Below, one piece after another: positions 47,974 through 61,249 of a stretch of 64,000 nt of DNA. Origin of the DNA: Viscum album. Its lineage: Eukaryota > Streptophyta > Magnoliopsida > Santalales > Viscaceae. Numbering within the stretch: the stretch's first letter is position 1; each line of letters opens with the position of its first letter. The notes beneath the pieces are model-generated. The model was not told where the DNA came from, made no database searches, and worked only from the letters and a program-made list of their open reading frames with translations. The stretch covers positions 7,578,001 through 7,642,000 of the forward strand of contig OY728142.1 of assembly GCA_963277665.1 (NCBI GenBank), read 5' to 3'. Both the position numbers and the translations under genes were made by a program.

Positions 47974-49596
47974 TTCTCCCCCATTAAATAAACTACATCC
48001 TTTAAATTCTAATTATTGATTACTAATGAATATAAATGGGGACATTATCAATAAATATATTACTTCCAATGATATATCTATATTATTATCTTAATTTATA
48101 TTAAGATAATTATCCTTTCCAAAACCCAAATTCTACAATCTTATGCCTAGGTAAGTAGATATCCTAATCATATATTGAAAATAAAATTCAATTCCCAAAA
48201 TAATTTACTCCTAAAAGGCATAAACTATAGAAAAATCATATATTATTCCAAAAATCAATTCTATCATCATTCCTAAAATAGATTTTAATAATTAGTTCAT
48301 AAAATCATATAATATACTATATATACCATTATCCTAAAAAAATATCATGAATCAGATATCAATACCAATGTTACAAACATTATCTAACTTATTCAGAAAT
48401 CACTCAACACATTATTAATTCAAAATAAACCATATAACAATAATAATAGTTGTCTATACCTCAATCATGTTTTCTTCAATAGTTCCCACCAAAAAATATA
48501 ACCTTGTTATAAAATCACTGTTCAAGGTTATTGAATCCATTTAATATATCTCTCAAAACCTTTAAAGTAGAACTATTGAAGAACAATCCTTATATGTTTA
48601 TATTAACCGTCATAACTTTTAAAATATATCAGAATACCCTTGATCATTATCCCTCACTAATGAAAATGTCCATGATTATCAAATAATGATTTCTATTATG
48701 GTATGAATCTCACTACCTTAGTAAGACTTGGAAACTAAATTTTAATATCATAACATGAATATAATAATATTATCAACCATTTAAGTATTGTACCTTATTC
48801 AGTTATAAGAAATAGTGGTTATTGGATACATACCTTTCTTAGCTTCATCCTCATGATCCTGTTTCAAGTAGATACTAAAACTTAAATGGTTATGATAATA
48901 TCTAAAATATCCATAGTATATGAATATGAAATACGAAAAATAAACTATATTCTCAAATAAAACCTATATTTCAACCTATGATACTATTATTTCAACTATG
49001 CCATATTTTGTTAATCCAATAACACTCTTGGTTTTACCTAGGTTACATTATGTTTCGTTCTCTTATACTTCTTAACCAAATAACTTAAAGTAATTAGGAT
49101 ATAAATAATTTATAATGGTTCATAAATTAAAACATATTGGCTAAATCATATCCCCTAGGAGTGTCTAGAATGGTGTGAAGTTAGGCCTATTTGTCATGAA
49201 CTAAGTCATAGTTTAGTTAATAACCAACACATCCTCTTCATGGTTGTTACCCGAAGGTAAAATTTTGTAAGAGCCTATATCCAATTGCCAATATCTATAA
49301 AGGGATTTATTTTCTAGGAAAACCACACAATCTGTACTTTACCAAAATTTTAAGATGTTATCCTGCACTTATAACATATCCATTAGAATTTTCCCAAGGG
49401 TTTGCACTAAAGTTCTATTATACTAATACCCAAAATATTTGATATTACATAAACTAATATTATGGTTTATCTAAATTTTTTAAATTATGTTAAACCTTAA
49501 CTTATCAAAAATTGATGAAATTTTAAACTCTAAAATTATATTTAATCAATAACATCATAATCTCAAATGTTATCTAAAGCTGGATCTGATGCCAAC
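47974..49596 (-). other. Array internal segment 2 (non-coding)
   Basis: Same layout as segment 1: primer site complement at 49,584-49,594 (minus TGGCATCAGAT), 2-nt spacer GT, and polypurine complement TTCTCCCCC at 47,974. The leader-like part (about 49,560-49,100) aligns with segments 1 and 3 and with element E. No coding sequence is seen. Confidence 0.8.
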
Positions 49597-52500
49597 TATG
49601 ACAGCCTAGACCCAACCATCTAGTAGTTACATTAATTAAATAAAATATTTCAATGCAATAAATTCACAAGAGAATTTTGGCTTAGAGTTTTAAAAAATTA
49701 AGACAAAATATTTACAAATAAAAATCATGTCCTTTTAACAAATGATTTCTACTACAAGGGAAACTGCTTGATTCATAATGATTCTTCAATATATTTCATA
49801 AATTATACACATAAGATACTCTTATAGATATTACATATTTTTGTTATATTCATAACTTGGTAAATTAAAACATTATAAATGGGTGATATTAAACACTTAT
49901 TAAGTGTTGAATAAATAATTCATCAAGGATGAGTTTATAAGAATAAATAAAAATATGATCTTATATTAAATATCATAACATCATGAGTCATAACTATAAA
50001 ACATAAGTGAGATTCTAAGTACATATATTAAGAACTTAAAATCAAAAAATAACAACATGGAAACATAATAACTACAACATGGATAATAATCTTTTAACAT
50101 AAATCTTGAATCATGAGAGAATAAGACCAAATGAATTACATTATTTAACCATGGCACAAACAAAAGCATAAAAAACTTTAGGAACAAATTTTTACACATA
50201 ATTTTCACACAATAAATTGTTAAAAAATCTTTTCAATTCTTGTTGACACAATTTTTTTGAAGAAATATACCCACATATCATTCAGAAAGAAAACTTATAA
50301 ATAAATATTATCATATCCTAATTACACTATAACCTTTTCAATAATTATTCCAAAATATCATTAAGGTAACATTTAATCATATCACATGTTATGAAAATTT
50401 AAACAATTTATTATAGGGTGATATAGGACCCCAACCATCATCATCCATATATGTGAGTTCTAATTATAATCAAACATTCTTTATATCATAATGAACTCAA
50501 GAAAAAAGAATAAGTTTCTTAAAACTTTCAAAAATATTACATAACATAAACTTAAAAGATCATAAGATATATAAAAATATAATTATATAAAAATAATTAT
50601 ATCATAATAAAACATATAGGGTTATAGAAACATCACTTCATGAGAGATAAACTTTGGAGGGTAAATAGAAGTGAAAATAAAAAACTTTTTAAAAAACCTA
50701 TTAAAATATTGAAGTAAAAATCACTTTAAAAAATTATATAAAAGGAAAGAGATTTTTTTTAATTTTTTAAACATTTTCAAATAAAATATTTTTGAAAATA
50801 CATAAATTTTACCTAACGTAATGCGGAGGGGAGGATAAAATATTTTTTTAAAGGATAGGAAACCTTAAGAATATTTTGACATGAATTTGTTGAAAATCAC
50901 ATCACTTAAATGATTTTAAAACTTATATTTTAAAATGATGTAAAGATAAATAAATTTTATCCAAATATATATTGATTAAATGAAACTTATAGAGTATTTA
51001 TAATTAATTAGAATACTAATAACCAAGATGGATTATCACATTTCAGAGATCTCAAATTTTATAAAGAAGTTGAAAATAAATCCTTACGACTTGAGTAACA
51101 TTTAAATAAAAATTATTAAAGTTGAAGGAATTTAAAAATGAACTTAAAAAATACCATGAATAATTAATTAATTCATGATATAATATATAAAATAGGTAGT
51201 ATAAAAAAAATTAAATAAAAATAGGTGTATAAATACAAACTATGTCTCAATAAATGGAAATTGAGATGAAAATATATTACCCTGTGTTTCAGCTAATTAA
51301 ATATTGATCTAAAATAATATATAAGAAAAATAACTAAATTATGTAATTAATTAATGACCATATTAATATATATTACCCTTTATAAGAAATAATTATAATC
51401 ATTTCTTAAAAATATAATACATAGTTATAGTTATCTTCACCAACAGAAGATAAAATGTTCATTTGTTTGTTTCATTCCAATATAATGGTGATAGAGTAAA
51501 TTATTACAAATAAGTTTCAAGTTTATCATTCCATGATTATTAAATATACAATATTTATTATTTTCCAATTATTACTTAAGTCTTATTTTCATTAAGTGAA
51601 ATAAATGAATCCAGTTTTTGAAAATGGAAAATGCGATAAACTAGTTTTAATGTGTTTAATGTTCGAAGTGTGATATAATAATAAATAGATAAAATATTTA
51701 AAAACATTTATATAGTCATTAATAAATATTAAATTAATAATTATTACATTATATTATCATTATATAACATCCTTAATCATTCACAATATAAACATTATAA
51801 CATCGTTCACATAGGTGGTAAAACCAACCCAAACAAAAATGTTTAAAAATGTTTTCATGAGTAAGGGATTGTATTTAGATATTGATAGTATAAAATATTA
51901 ATAAGTTTAAAAATTTCATAAATATAATATAACCTCATTATAACATTTCTTATAACCATCCAATATGGTTCATTATGATAAAATAAATTCATCATTCATG
52001 GAGTCGACAAGCCATTGTATGCATGATTAACGATCCCATTCCTCAACGAAGGTATGAAATTATGGTATATGAAAATTGATCTTTTAATAATTTTATTTAT
52101 GACATATAACAAATATTTATTCATAAAATTCATCCTTTATAATATACCCGAGAGGTGGTGATAAAAAAAACAACATTTCTTTGCGAAGACAACAATCCGC
52201 ACATACGCATGATCGATGCTATCCTATTTTCTTAGTTTATGTAAAGGATTGAATATTTTTTTACCTTTAATATAATAAAATTAAATTATACTAATTATAA
52301 TTATTTAATTAAATTTATAAGGTTAGTATTGTAAAAATTATGATGGAAACACTAATAATAATTGGACACTCACATCAGAGACATGAATTTTCTATAGGAA
52401 TTATCCTTTGAAATGAAGGATTTATGATTACTAATAGTGAAAATAGTATTTCGAAAGTGTGAGAGGATTTTATGAGTAGTAATTTGGAATATTTTAAAGG

Positions 52501-53682
52501 ATAAATTATAAAGGAGGTTTATTATTGAATTAGTGTAAGTGTCAGCTTTTTATAAGTGGAGATAATGATAGTTTTGTAAGTAACCCTAATATTTTCAATA
52601 ATTTTAAGTTACTATTCAAGAGTCAATGGATAAAAATGGAAAAACGTTAAAGTTAAACTTTTTTTGGGTATAGGGTAACCTTAAAAACACATTTTTAATA
52701 ATGTTTTGGCATTTTCTCCTTTGTAAAAGACCGTTTGCAATTTCCGCCTTTTACTAGGGTAATTATTTATCAACCTTAGTGATTAATTTTAATGATCAAA
52801 TTTAAATTTAAAACTATTAACTGATTTTAAAAATTTTATTTCAAATTTTAAAATATTTTTATAACATATAATTTCAATTTTTTTTGATAATTTTGTTTTA
52901 AAATAAACACACTTAATCACATAAAAATATTTTTTAGGAAAATAATGTTTTTTAGCTTTAAATTTATATACAAGATAAAATTATCATTGTTACTAATTTT
53001 AATAACATAAATTTATTTATTATAAATTAAATTAATGTTATGAGTATTTCAAGTAAATCTAAAACTGAATCTCACTTTAAACATACTCTATTTAAAAGAA
53101 GCATGAAAACATTTTTTTATTACACTATCTTTTTAATTTAGTTCTAAAAATGGTGAACATAGCATTTATAAGTTCAAAGAATATATTAAAATGAATAATT
53201 TTATTTTTTACAGACATATTTTATGAAAAAAATGTATTCTTTATTATTCTATTCCATGCTTTCAAAATGACAAATTAAAAAATGGAAATTTTCTCCAAAA
53301 ATGAATTTTTCAGCTGAAAACAATCCTTTCGAAAAAAACTCAAAAATTCATAATAAGTAAATTTTTTGAGAGGAATTATAGAAATGAATTTTATTTTATG
53401 AAATTTAAACTATATAATTTTTAAATTTAGTTTTTAAAATAAAATAAACAATATAAAGAAGATGGATTTTATTGAAAATAGATTTTTTCAATATTAACTC
53501 ATATTAATTATTTACCTTCTAAAGATAATAAATTTTATTGGTTTTCAATATTAGTTTTATTATAGATTTAATAATAATTTTATTATAATATGTTTTGGTT
53601 TCTTTTCATTTGATATAGTTTATAACATAAGTTATCAAATATGACATCATTTCTACAAGGTCTAGAATTTCTGGTCGTTGCA
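49597..53682 (-). repeat. Array LTR C (4,086 bp, uninterrupted)
   Basis: Starts TATGACAGCCTAGACCC and ends GTCGTTGCA before TTCTCCCACC. It is the only LTR of the array without a visible insertion, so it is the best reference copy. The minus-strand TATA-like box CTTATAAAAAG lies at 52,546-52,556. Module relatives lie near 51,990-52,020 and 52,145-52,220. CTGATGTGAGTGTCC on the minus strand near 52,365-52,380 resembles a splice donor at the same place as in LTR B. Confidence 0.85.
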
Positions 53683-55296
53683 TTCTCCCACCTTACATAA
53701 ATCATGTCCTCAGAATTCCAATTATTGATTACTAATGATGATATTTAGTAAAATTACCAATAAAAATATAAATAATAATGAGATATATATATATTAATAT
53801 CTTATACTGGATCAAGATACTTGTATTTTCCTAAAATAACTTTATACAATCATATACCTTGGTATGTACATGTCCTAATTATATATTCTAAAGAATATTC
53901 CATTCTTAAAATAACTTACACCTCCAAAGTATAAAACCATATATTATTCTAAAAATTAATTTTATCTAAAATCTGTAATTTCTATTTACCACTAGTTAAT
54001 AAAATAAAATATTAAACTATATATACCATTATCCTAAAAAATATCATGAATCAACTATCAACCCCAAGGTTACAAATACTATCTTATTTATTTCTTCCAA
54101 AATCACTCAACACATTATTACTTAAAGATCCTGAATATATTAAACCTAATAGGTATCCATAACTCAATCAATAATTCTTTAATAGTTCTCTCCAAAATAT
54201 ATAACATTTTCCTGAAATCACTTTTCAAGGTTATTGAATCCATTCAACATATGCTTCGAAACATTTAAAGAAAAAAATAATGAGGAAAAATTATTAGATG
54301 TTTCACTTAACCCTCATAACTTTTCTAATATACCATAATAACATATATTAATATCACTTACTAATGAATATAAACTTGGTTATAAAAAAATAATTACTTT
54401 TTTGTATCAACTCACTACCATAGGTAAGACTAGGAAACTCACCTTTTTTTATCATGACATTAATATACTAATATTATCAACCATTTAAGTTTGATACCTT
54501 ATTCAGTTATAATAGATAGTGTTTTTTGGATACCAAACTTTATCAGTTTAATCCTTGTGATCTTATTTTAACAAAATACTAAAACAAAAATGGTTATGAT
54601 AATATTCAAAATAATCAGAGTATTTGAATATCAAAGATCAATCCTAAGACACCTTCTCCAATGACACCTCTATCTCAACATTTTATAATACCATTTCATC
54701 TATTCCACACTTGTTTATTCATATAAATCTATTAGTTATAACTATGTTAATTTAAGTTTTATTCTATCATACTTATTAACCCAACCCCTTAAAGAAATTA
54801 AGAAATAAATCCTTCATAATGGTCCATAAAAAAAGTAATTGAGTAAAGAATATTCCCAAGGAGTGTCTTTCCATGTGTACAATTATGCATCTTTATCGCA
54901 CACTTGTTAGAGTTGAGCTAATACAAACCATGAGATATTTGGGTTTGTTACCACTATGTATAAATATTCTAGATCTTACATCCACTTACCATTATCTATT
55001 CATTTATGTATTTTCTAGTAAAACTAAATAGATTGTACTTTACTAAAATTTCAAGATGTTGTCTTATAATTATACGTATTCTGTAGACTTTTCCCTAGGG
55101 TTTTCACTAATTTCAACATATCTTAATCACAAAAATATTCAACATTAAATCAAATAACCTAAAGGGTTATCTACAACTTTTAAATAAGGATAAACCATAA
55201 ATTATGAAACTTTTATGATATTTCAAACTCCTAAACTATCCTCAACCTATAAAATCCTAATGTAAACATTTATCAAAACCTTTCTCTAATAAATAA
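53683..55296 (-). other. Array internal segment 3 (non-coding)
   Basis: Third internal copy, with polypurine complement TTCTCCCACC at 53,683. The primer site next to LTR D is eroded (CTCTAATAAAT on the plus strand near 55,284-55,294). Its length of 1,614 bp matches the other two. No frames of interest. Confidence 0.75.
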
Positions 55297-56836
55297 AATG
55301 ATATCCCATACATAACCATCAAGTAATTACATGGTTTAAAGTAAATATTTTATTATAATAAATTCCCAATACCTTTTAGGTTTAGAGTTTTGGATAAATA
55401 TGACAAATATTAATTAATAAAACTCATTCCCTTTTAGCTAATGGGCATTTTTTCTACTATGAGTGACACAACCTAATCAATAATGATTCATAAAAAGTTA
55501 TCATAAATTAAAAAAAATAATAAAATATTCACGATATTACAAGAATTTTATTATCTTGATAACAAGGTGAATTAAAACACAACAAAGGGGTGAGCTAAAA
55601 TTGTAAATAATGGGTGAATAAACAATTTATCAAGGATGAGTTCATAAGAATAAGTCAAAAACTGATCATAAGGAAAATATCATAACATCATGAGTGATAA
55701 CCATAAAACATAAGTGTTATTATAATTACATATCTTAATAACTTAAAGACACAAAAGATAAATATAGAACCATAAAATCTATAAGAATAATTAGAATCAT
55801 TTAACATAATACTTTAATCATGAGAGAATAATATCAAATGAATAATATAATTTGACTATAGAAATAAGATAGGTACAAAAAATCTGGTGAACAAAGATTT
55901 ACACATCAAATTCTCACAAAAACTTGTAAACAAATCTTTCCACATATCATTAACATAATAAAATTGTGAACAAATATTACCATATCTTATTTACATAAAA
56001 AACTTTTGAATAAAGCTACACAAATTTCATTCACACCACAAAATTTTCAAAAAAGTTTATCTCATATTATTTACACAAAATGTCATCATATCATACATTA
56101 CGAAACCATAAAAACAATTCATTATAGTGTGATATAGGACCCCAACCATAATTATCCATAAATAAGAGTGACACTTAAAATCAAACATCCAACATATCAT
56201 ACAGAACCCATGGAAAAATAATGGGTTTCTTAAACCTTCAGAAAATACCACATAACATTAAATTAAAAATCATAAAATATAAAAAATATAATTATATAAA
56301 ATGAATCATATCATAAAAAAAATATATACTGTGATTAAAACATCACTACACAAGAGATTAAAATTGTAGGGAAAATGAAATATAAAATAAAAATGTTTTC
56401 CCAAGATCATTTAAAACATTGAATTGAAAATTAATTAAAAAAACTTTTATGAAGGGAGAGAAACGTATTTTAAAAAAAATTAAAAAGATTAAAAAATAAA
56501 AATATATAGTTAAAAATACATAAATTTTATCAAAAAGTATTTTGAGTGGAATATAAAAACATTTTGATGTGAATGGATGTAAAACCTTTATAATATTTTG
56601 AAATGAATTTGTTGAAAGTCACATCAGATAAATTATTTTAAAACTTACATTTTAAAATTAATTAAATAGAAATCAAATTAAAAAAATATATATCTAGAGG
56701 AGAGTAAAATTGTATAGGTTTTATAATTAATGATCATACATATTACCCAAATAGATTATCATATTTGAGAGATCTCAAATTTTAGAAAGAAGTTGAAAAT
56801 AAATCTTTATGGATTGAGTAACATTTAAATAAAAAA
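55297..56836 (-). repeat. Array LTR D, truncated
   Basis: Follows the first ~1.54 kb of LTRs A-C, then homology ends around AACATTTAAATAAAAAA at 56,836 where element E begins. The 5' part of the most upstream LTR (minus orientation), with its promoter, is therefore missing. Confidence 0.75.
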
Positions 56837-57738
56837 CCACAAAAACAAAGACTAAATTATATTTAGTTAAAATTATATTTTAATAAATATATATTACAAA
56901 TCAAATTTTAATATTTTTTGGTACAAAAATTCTAATTTTTAAGTATTAATAACTATTTTAAACTTATATACTTAAAATAATCCTAGAATAAGTTTTTGAA
57001 ACTTTCCCTCCAAAATAAGCTTCTATAAATAGTTAAACATATAGTATTTAAGTATTAATAATTTTATTTATAATAATTTCTTATAATATGTATGAATAAC
57101 CATGCATTTACTATTAATTTTTTAGAAATAAAGATAATATCATTTGGATATAAAAGATATATTTTTCAAAAAACTGTTCTTAAATACATATGGTGTTTCC
57201 ATTTTAATTAATTAAAATAATATTTAATGATGAGTAATATAAATGAAATATATTGATTATATATGAATATATTAATTTAAATACTTAAAATTATTATTAC
57301 TATTCATATAGTTAATGTAATATCATCTTATTCTTGAAAAATGTATTTCTTAAAATGGGTTTTCGACACATTTTGCGGGTTTATTTTTAAATTAAAGTAT
57401 GCCACTTATATGAATTGAATTTTATAAAATCAATTAAATATTTTTAATTATAAAATATAATTTTTTTAATGAATCCAATTTTATTTTTGGACATAATTAA
57501 TTTTAAAAATAGTAAAAGAAATTCACCACGGTTAAGGTTAAAATGAGTTTACCAGGGTTTACCCTAAAAAGATATGGGTTAAAATGACATAACAACATGA
57601 TGAAACCTCATTTTGGTTTGTATTTACACATTAAAATTATCAAATTATAATATTATCCATATTAGTTCCATTTTTCAAAGATAGTGTCCTGATATTATTT
57701 TAAAATATCAAAAAATTACAAGTGTGCCACTCACCTCA

Positions 57739-57750
57739 ATTATAAAAGGG
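57739..57750 (+). promoter_or_regulatory. TATA box of the element E LTR
   Basis: ATTATAAAAGGG, preceded by AAGTGTGCCACTCACC and followed by AACCTCC, parallel to the promoters of elements 1 and 2. Confidence 0.75.
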
Positions 57751-58263
57751 AACCTCCTATCCTCATTTATTCACTCCTCTTAATAAATTTATCTAAAAAA
57801 ACCTATAAATATATGTCAGAAAAATCATTATAAAAGTTATAGAGATACATTTATTCACAAAATACCAACCCCAGGGTTCTTAATATGAGATCCAGAGGAG
57901 GTTTTTCTTAGAGAAGGTAATTATCATCACCGAGCTCTTTCTTTTTACTCATTATTTTTCCACCATCAATTATATATTAATAATTAAAATATAATAAACC
58001 TATTATATACCATTTTATTATATTTTATTATTTTTATTTTATAATATTTATCCATCAAATTTTCTATAAAATTGGAAACAAAACCATCTCTCATGTGTGC
58101 GATAGACTACCACCTTATGAACAGAAGTAATTTGTTTTCCATCACCTAATCACATGGATAGTCCAAATGACGAAAATAATGAATATATATGACAATTAAG
58201 ACATAATATTTACCTTTTAAAATAAATTTATCATCCAATTATTTACCCTTTTACCCATTAAAT

Positions 58264-58327
58264 AAATGATAACGTCGCTTGTTTGTACGTACAACCTACC
58301 GCCTCCACAATGCGATACGATTCATTT
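58264..58327 (+). promoter_or_regulatory. LTR hairpin module of element E (palindromic loop)
   Basis: The arms AAATGA..CGTCGCTTG (58,264-58,281) and CAATGCGA...TCATTT (58,308-58,327) pair over AAATGA, TCGC and TTG. The loop contains the 12-base palindrome TTGTACGTACAA and the box CCTACCGCCTCC. The arm sequence differs from element 1, while loop and layout are kept. A weaker copy (CGATAGACTACCACC) lies about 175 bp upstream. Confidence 0.65.
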
Positions 58328-60339
58328 TCCATTTCAAAATTTAAAGAATGACTATAAAAATGTATATAATAAATAAATATTATATTTATAAATTTAATAT
58401 AATTTTGGATATGATGGAACTATATCATATGCACAAGAATAAAAACTTCTATGACAAAACATGCATGAGAAAATGAAGCAGTTAACATGAAAACAATGGT
58501 AATAATGAAATATTATTAGAGAATGAGTGATAAGATGATATAAAAAGATCATATATTATATTATAAATATAAATATGGTTCTATTATAAATTAATATCAT
58601 GATTAAAAACATTCTATAATAATTTAAAGAATTCTCAACTATAGGGAAGCATGAGGCAAGAGATTTCGTCTCAAATTACACTCCCTTGAGATATATTTGT
58701 TATTATCAACCTATTTAGTTTTATATGGTATATATACAACCAATTTAATATATTTAACATGAATACATATCTATAAATTATGATTAATGTTTCTATTCAT
58801 GTTTTTTCTTTCAAGGGTTACAATTTAAAAGTTACCCAAGATATAAGGATTTTTTTTAGATTACCATAGTTTTTGTTGAAGGAATCCTATAATAAATCCT
58901 TTATAAAATCCATATATGTTATTATAATATAGATATTTAAGGAGTTTAAATATTTTATTTCAAATTTTACGCTATTTGGAACATGAATTGTGAAAAAAAA
59001 TTTAATATAAAAACTATTTTTATTTCTCTTTTAATATGATATATTTTTTCTTTCATGTCCATATTTTTTAAAATTATTTTAAAAAATTACTTTTTATTAC
59101 TAAATTTTTTTATTAATGAAATTTTATGTTATAATTATATTATTAAAAGGATTAAAATAAATATTTATAATGTTTACAAAAAGGGTTATTTTTTATTTTT
59201 TTTATAAAAAGTTTATAAGAATGTTTTTAACATATACAACATTAATAGGATTCCCCACCACCACAACTGTTTTATGATATTTTTCTTCGCATATATTTTT
59301 TTAATGGTTTTAAAAAGATAAATATTTAATTAAATCTTATTTTAAAATTCTATACCTTTTTATTTTTTTATACAAAGGACTTGATTTTTTTACAAAACCC
59401 ATATTTCTAACAAATCTATAGTAATCTATTATCTCTTTTTAATTTTATGGCTGTTAACTTTCTCTTGAATCATTATACTTATTGAGGTAATTAGATATTA
59501 AATTTATATTAAATATAAATATTATTTGTATCATGGATATGATTATTTCCTAAACCATATACAATTTCTATATATAGTGTTTTAATTTGGATGTTATTTG
59601 ATTGACTGGTGAAATAATGATATTTATTATTATTTATTAAAGATGGATATTTATTGATAAGGTATATTATTCATGAATTAAACTGATCATTCAATATATG
59701 AGGAATTCATTGGCTATGAATTGAAGGGTGGGGGCCAAAATTATATAGCCCCTTGATGCATCGACAAGTCTCATGAGACAAATAAGTTGACCAAAATAAA
59801 TTGGTTTTTGATGTATACCTGACCATAGGTTAAATTGTACTGGTGTAAGGTATTGATGGTATATATATCTTGATGTATGAGATTATGAAGTAAAATATTA
59901 AATAATTTCTTAATTTATAATTTAGTTATTCTTATCCATGATATTTTTTCATTGATATTATTCATGGGTGCATATAGTGCTCAAGTTATTAATTAAATGA
60001 CATTTTTTTACACTTAATCTCCTTGAAATATTTCTTATGACTTATTTTCTCATGATATATTCTATAGTATCTAACCATTTCCAAGAATTTGAGCTCACCT
60101 TTATTTTTTCCCTTCCCAATAATATGAATAAAAATTCTTTAAATGAGTTTAGGGATGCTGAATGTTTTATATTACTAAGTCTTATCTTTTATTTATAATG
60201 TAAAAATGGGAATCACATATGTATCTAGTTCATAAAGAATACTAAAATAACCAATCCTTCAAGATTATATCTCTTGTATCTATGTAAATGAAATAAATCA
60301 TACACATGAATAAATTATAGGAGTTTGTATTATTGTAGT

Positions 60340-60350
60340 TGGTATCATTG
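60340..60350 (+). promoter_or_regulatory. Primer-binding site of element E
   Basis: TGGTATCATTG, a partly eroded initiator tRNA-Met site, 2 nt (GT) after the LTR end. Confidence 0.75.
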
Positions 60351-60879
60351 AAAGTTTATCAGAGACCTTGGGATCTAGATTTAGGAAAATATATATTAGA
60401 GAAAATAACCCTATTATAGAATTTGAGGATATGTCAAATTGGAGGATAATATCATAAAAGTTTTGTTAAGGTAAATATTATGTGGTTTTTACTAGAAATA
60501 CATCTTTGTGTGGATGATAAATGTGGATGTGGGTTTGGTTCAAATACATTTAGGGTTAATAACCCCAAAAATAGCTGGTTGAGAATATATCAACCATCAT
60601 TATTTTTCACAATAAGTTAGGCCTTACTCTGCATTCAGTTTGAAACTCCCAAGGATATATTATTTAGTTAATTTATATTTTCTTTTCAAAACATTATAAA
60701 ATATTTGAAAATATATTTTGGATTTAAAGATATCCCCAAGAAACCTAGTGTATGATTCAGATATTAACAATGCATAAAATTTAAAGTTATGATATGTGTT
60801 ATACCAAATTTAGAATTATATACTATGATTTATACTTAATTATGTTATAAACTAATTCATCATATTCCTTTTTTAATAA
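60351..60879 (+). other. Element E untranslated leader, homologous to the array internal segments
   Basis: Non-coding. The segment AGGATAATATCATAAAAG, then TATGTGGTTTTTACTAGAAA, TTAATAACCCC and TTAGGCCTTAC matches, in the same order and spacing, the start of internal segments 1-3 read on the minus strand. It leads into gag at 60,880. Confidence 0.7.
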
Positions 60880-61225
60880 ATGGTTCTTGGCAGATATAAT
60901 GGTATCAATACTCATGACCAATGTAGAAACTTTCCTACTAAGCAATCCAAAACAGATGGGGTTGGAGATGAGAAGATCATGGCCATATTAGGCTAGCTAG
61001 CTCAAATTATGACTAATAAACTTTAACAATAGAGAAACATGATGTTACACAACATGATAAACCTATTTTAGATCATTTAATATGAGATAATCCCCCATCA
61101 TTTAGTGAAACTACTTATCTAGTTGTAGCTGAGAAATGGATTAATTCCCTTGAAAAGATATTTCTGGTCTTGGGATATGATGAAAGGGAAAAGATTATAC
61201 TTGTAGTATATTTTATTAAAGGCTA
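60880..61225 (+). pseudogene. Element E gag, N-terminal fragment
   Basis: ATG 60,880 starts MVLGRYNGINTHDQ, in the position of the gag start of element 1. DEKIMAIL follows, then, after stops and a frameshift, NPPSFSETTYL and EKWINSLEKIFLVLGYDERE (about 61,090-61,190), which match the gag core of element 1 (HPPSFRGSSDP and GWIKALEKIFDVMG). It stops at VYFIKG near 61,222, just before the conserved tryptophan pair would be expected. The rest of gag-pol is missing at the junction with the copia remnant. Confidence 0.8.
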
Positions 61226-61249
61226 TTTTTATATATATTGGTATTTTAT

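Larger units (their letters stand above)
26913..56836 (-). mobile_element. Tandem array of a non-coding LTR retrotransposon (LTR-internal x3 plus partial LTR)
   Basis: Four LTR copies (A-D) alternate with three internal segments, all in minus orientation. Boundaries recur: each complete LTR starts on the plus strand with TATGA, preceded by a primer-site complement where an internal part adjoins, and each ends at or near TTACA next to a C-rich polypurine complement. LTRs are ~4.1 kb without insertions and internal parts 1,613, 1,623 and 1,614 bp. No gag or pol is detectable in any unit. Size and lack of coding resemble LARD-type non-autonomous elements, but with a shorter internal part. Copies are clearly diverged, so the array is old. 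Confidence 0.85.
56837..60337 (+). repeat. Element E, 5' LTR (5' end not identified)
   Basis: Plus-strand LTR defined by its end (TATTGTA, then GT and a primer site) and a TATA box at 57,739-57,750 in a promoter context like elements 1 and 2. Module copies lie at about 58,085-58,140 and 58,264-58,327. No TG start or target duplication is visible at the junction with LTR D, so the LTR is probably truncated there or its boundary is obscured. It contains no gene. Confidence 0.75.
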
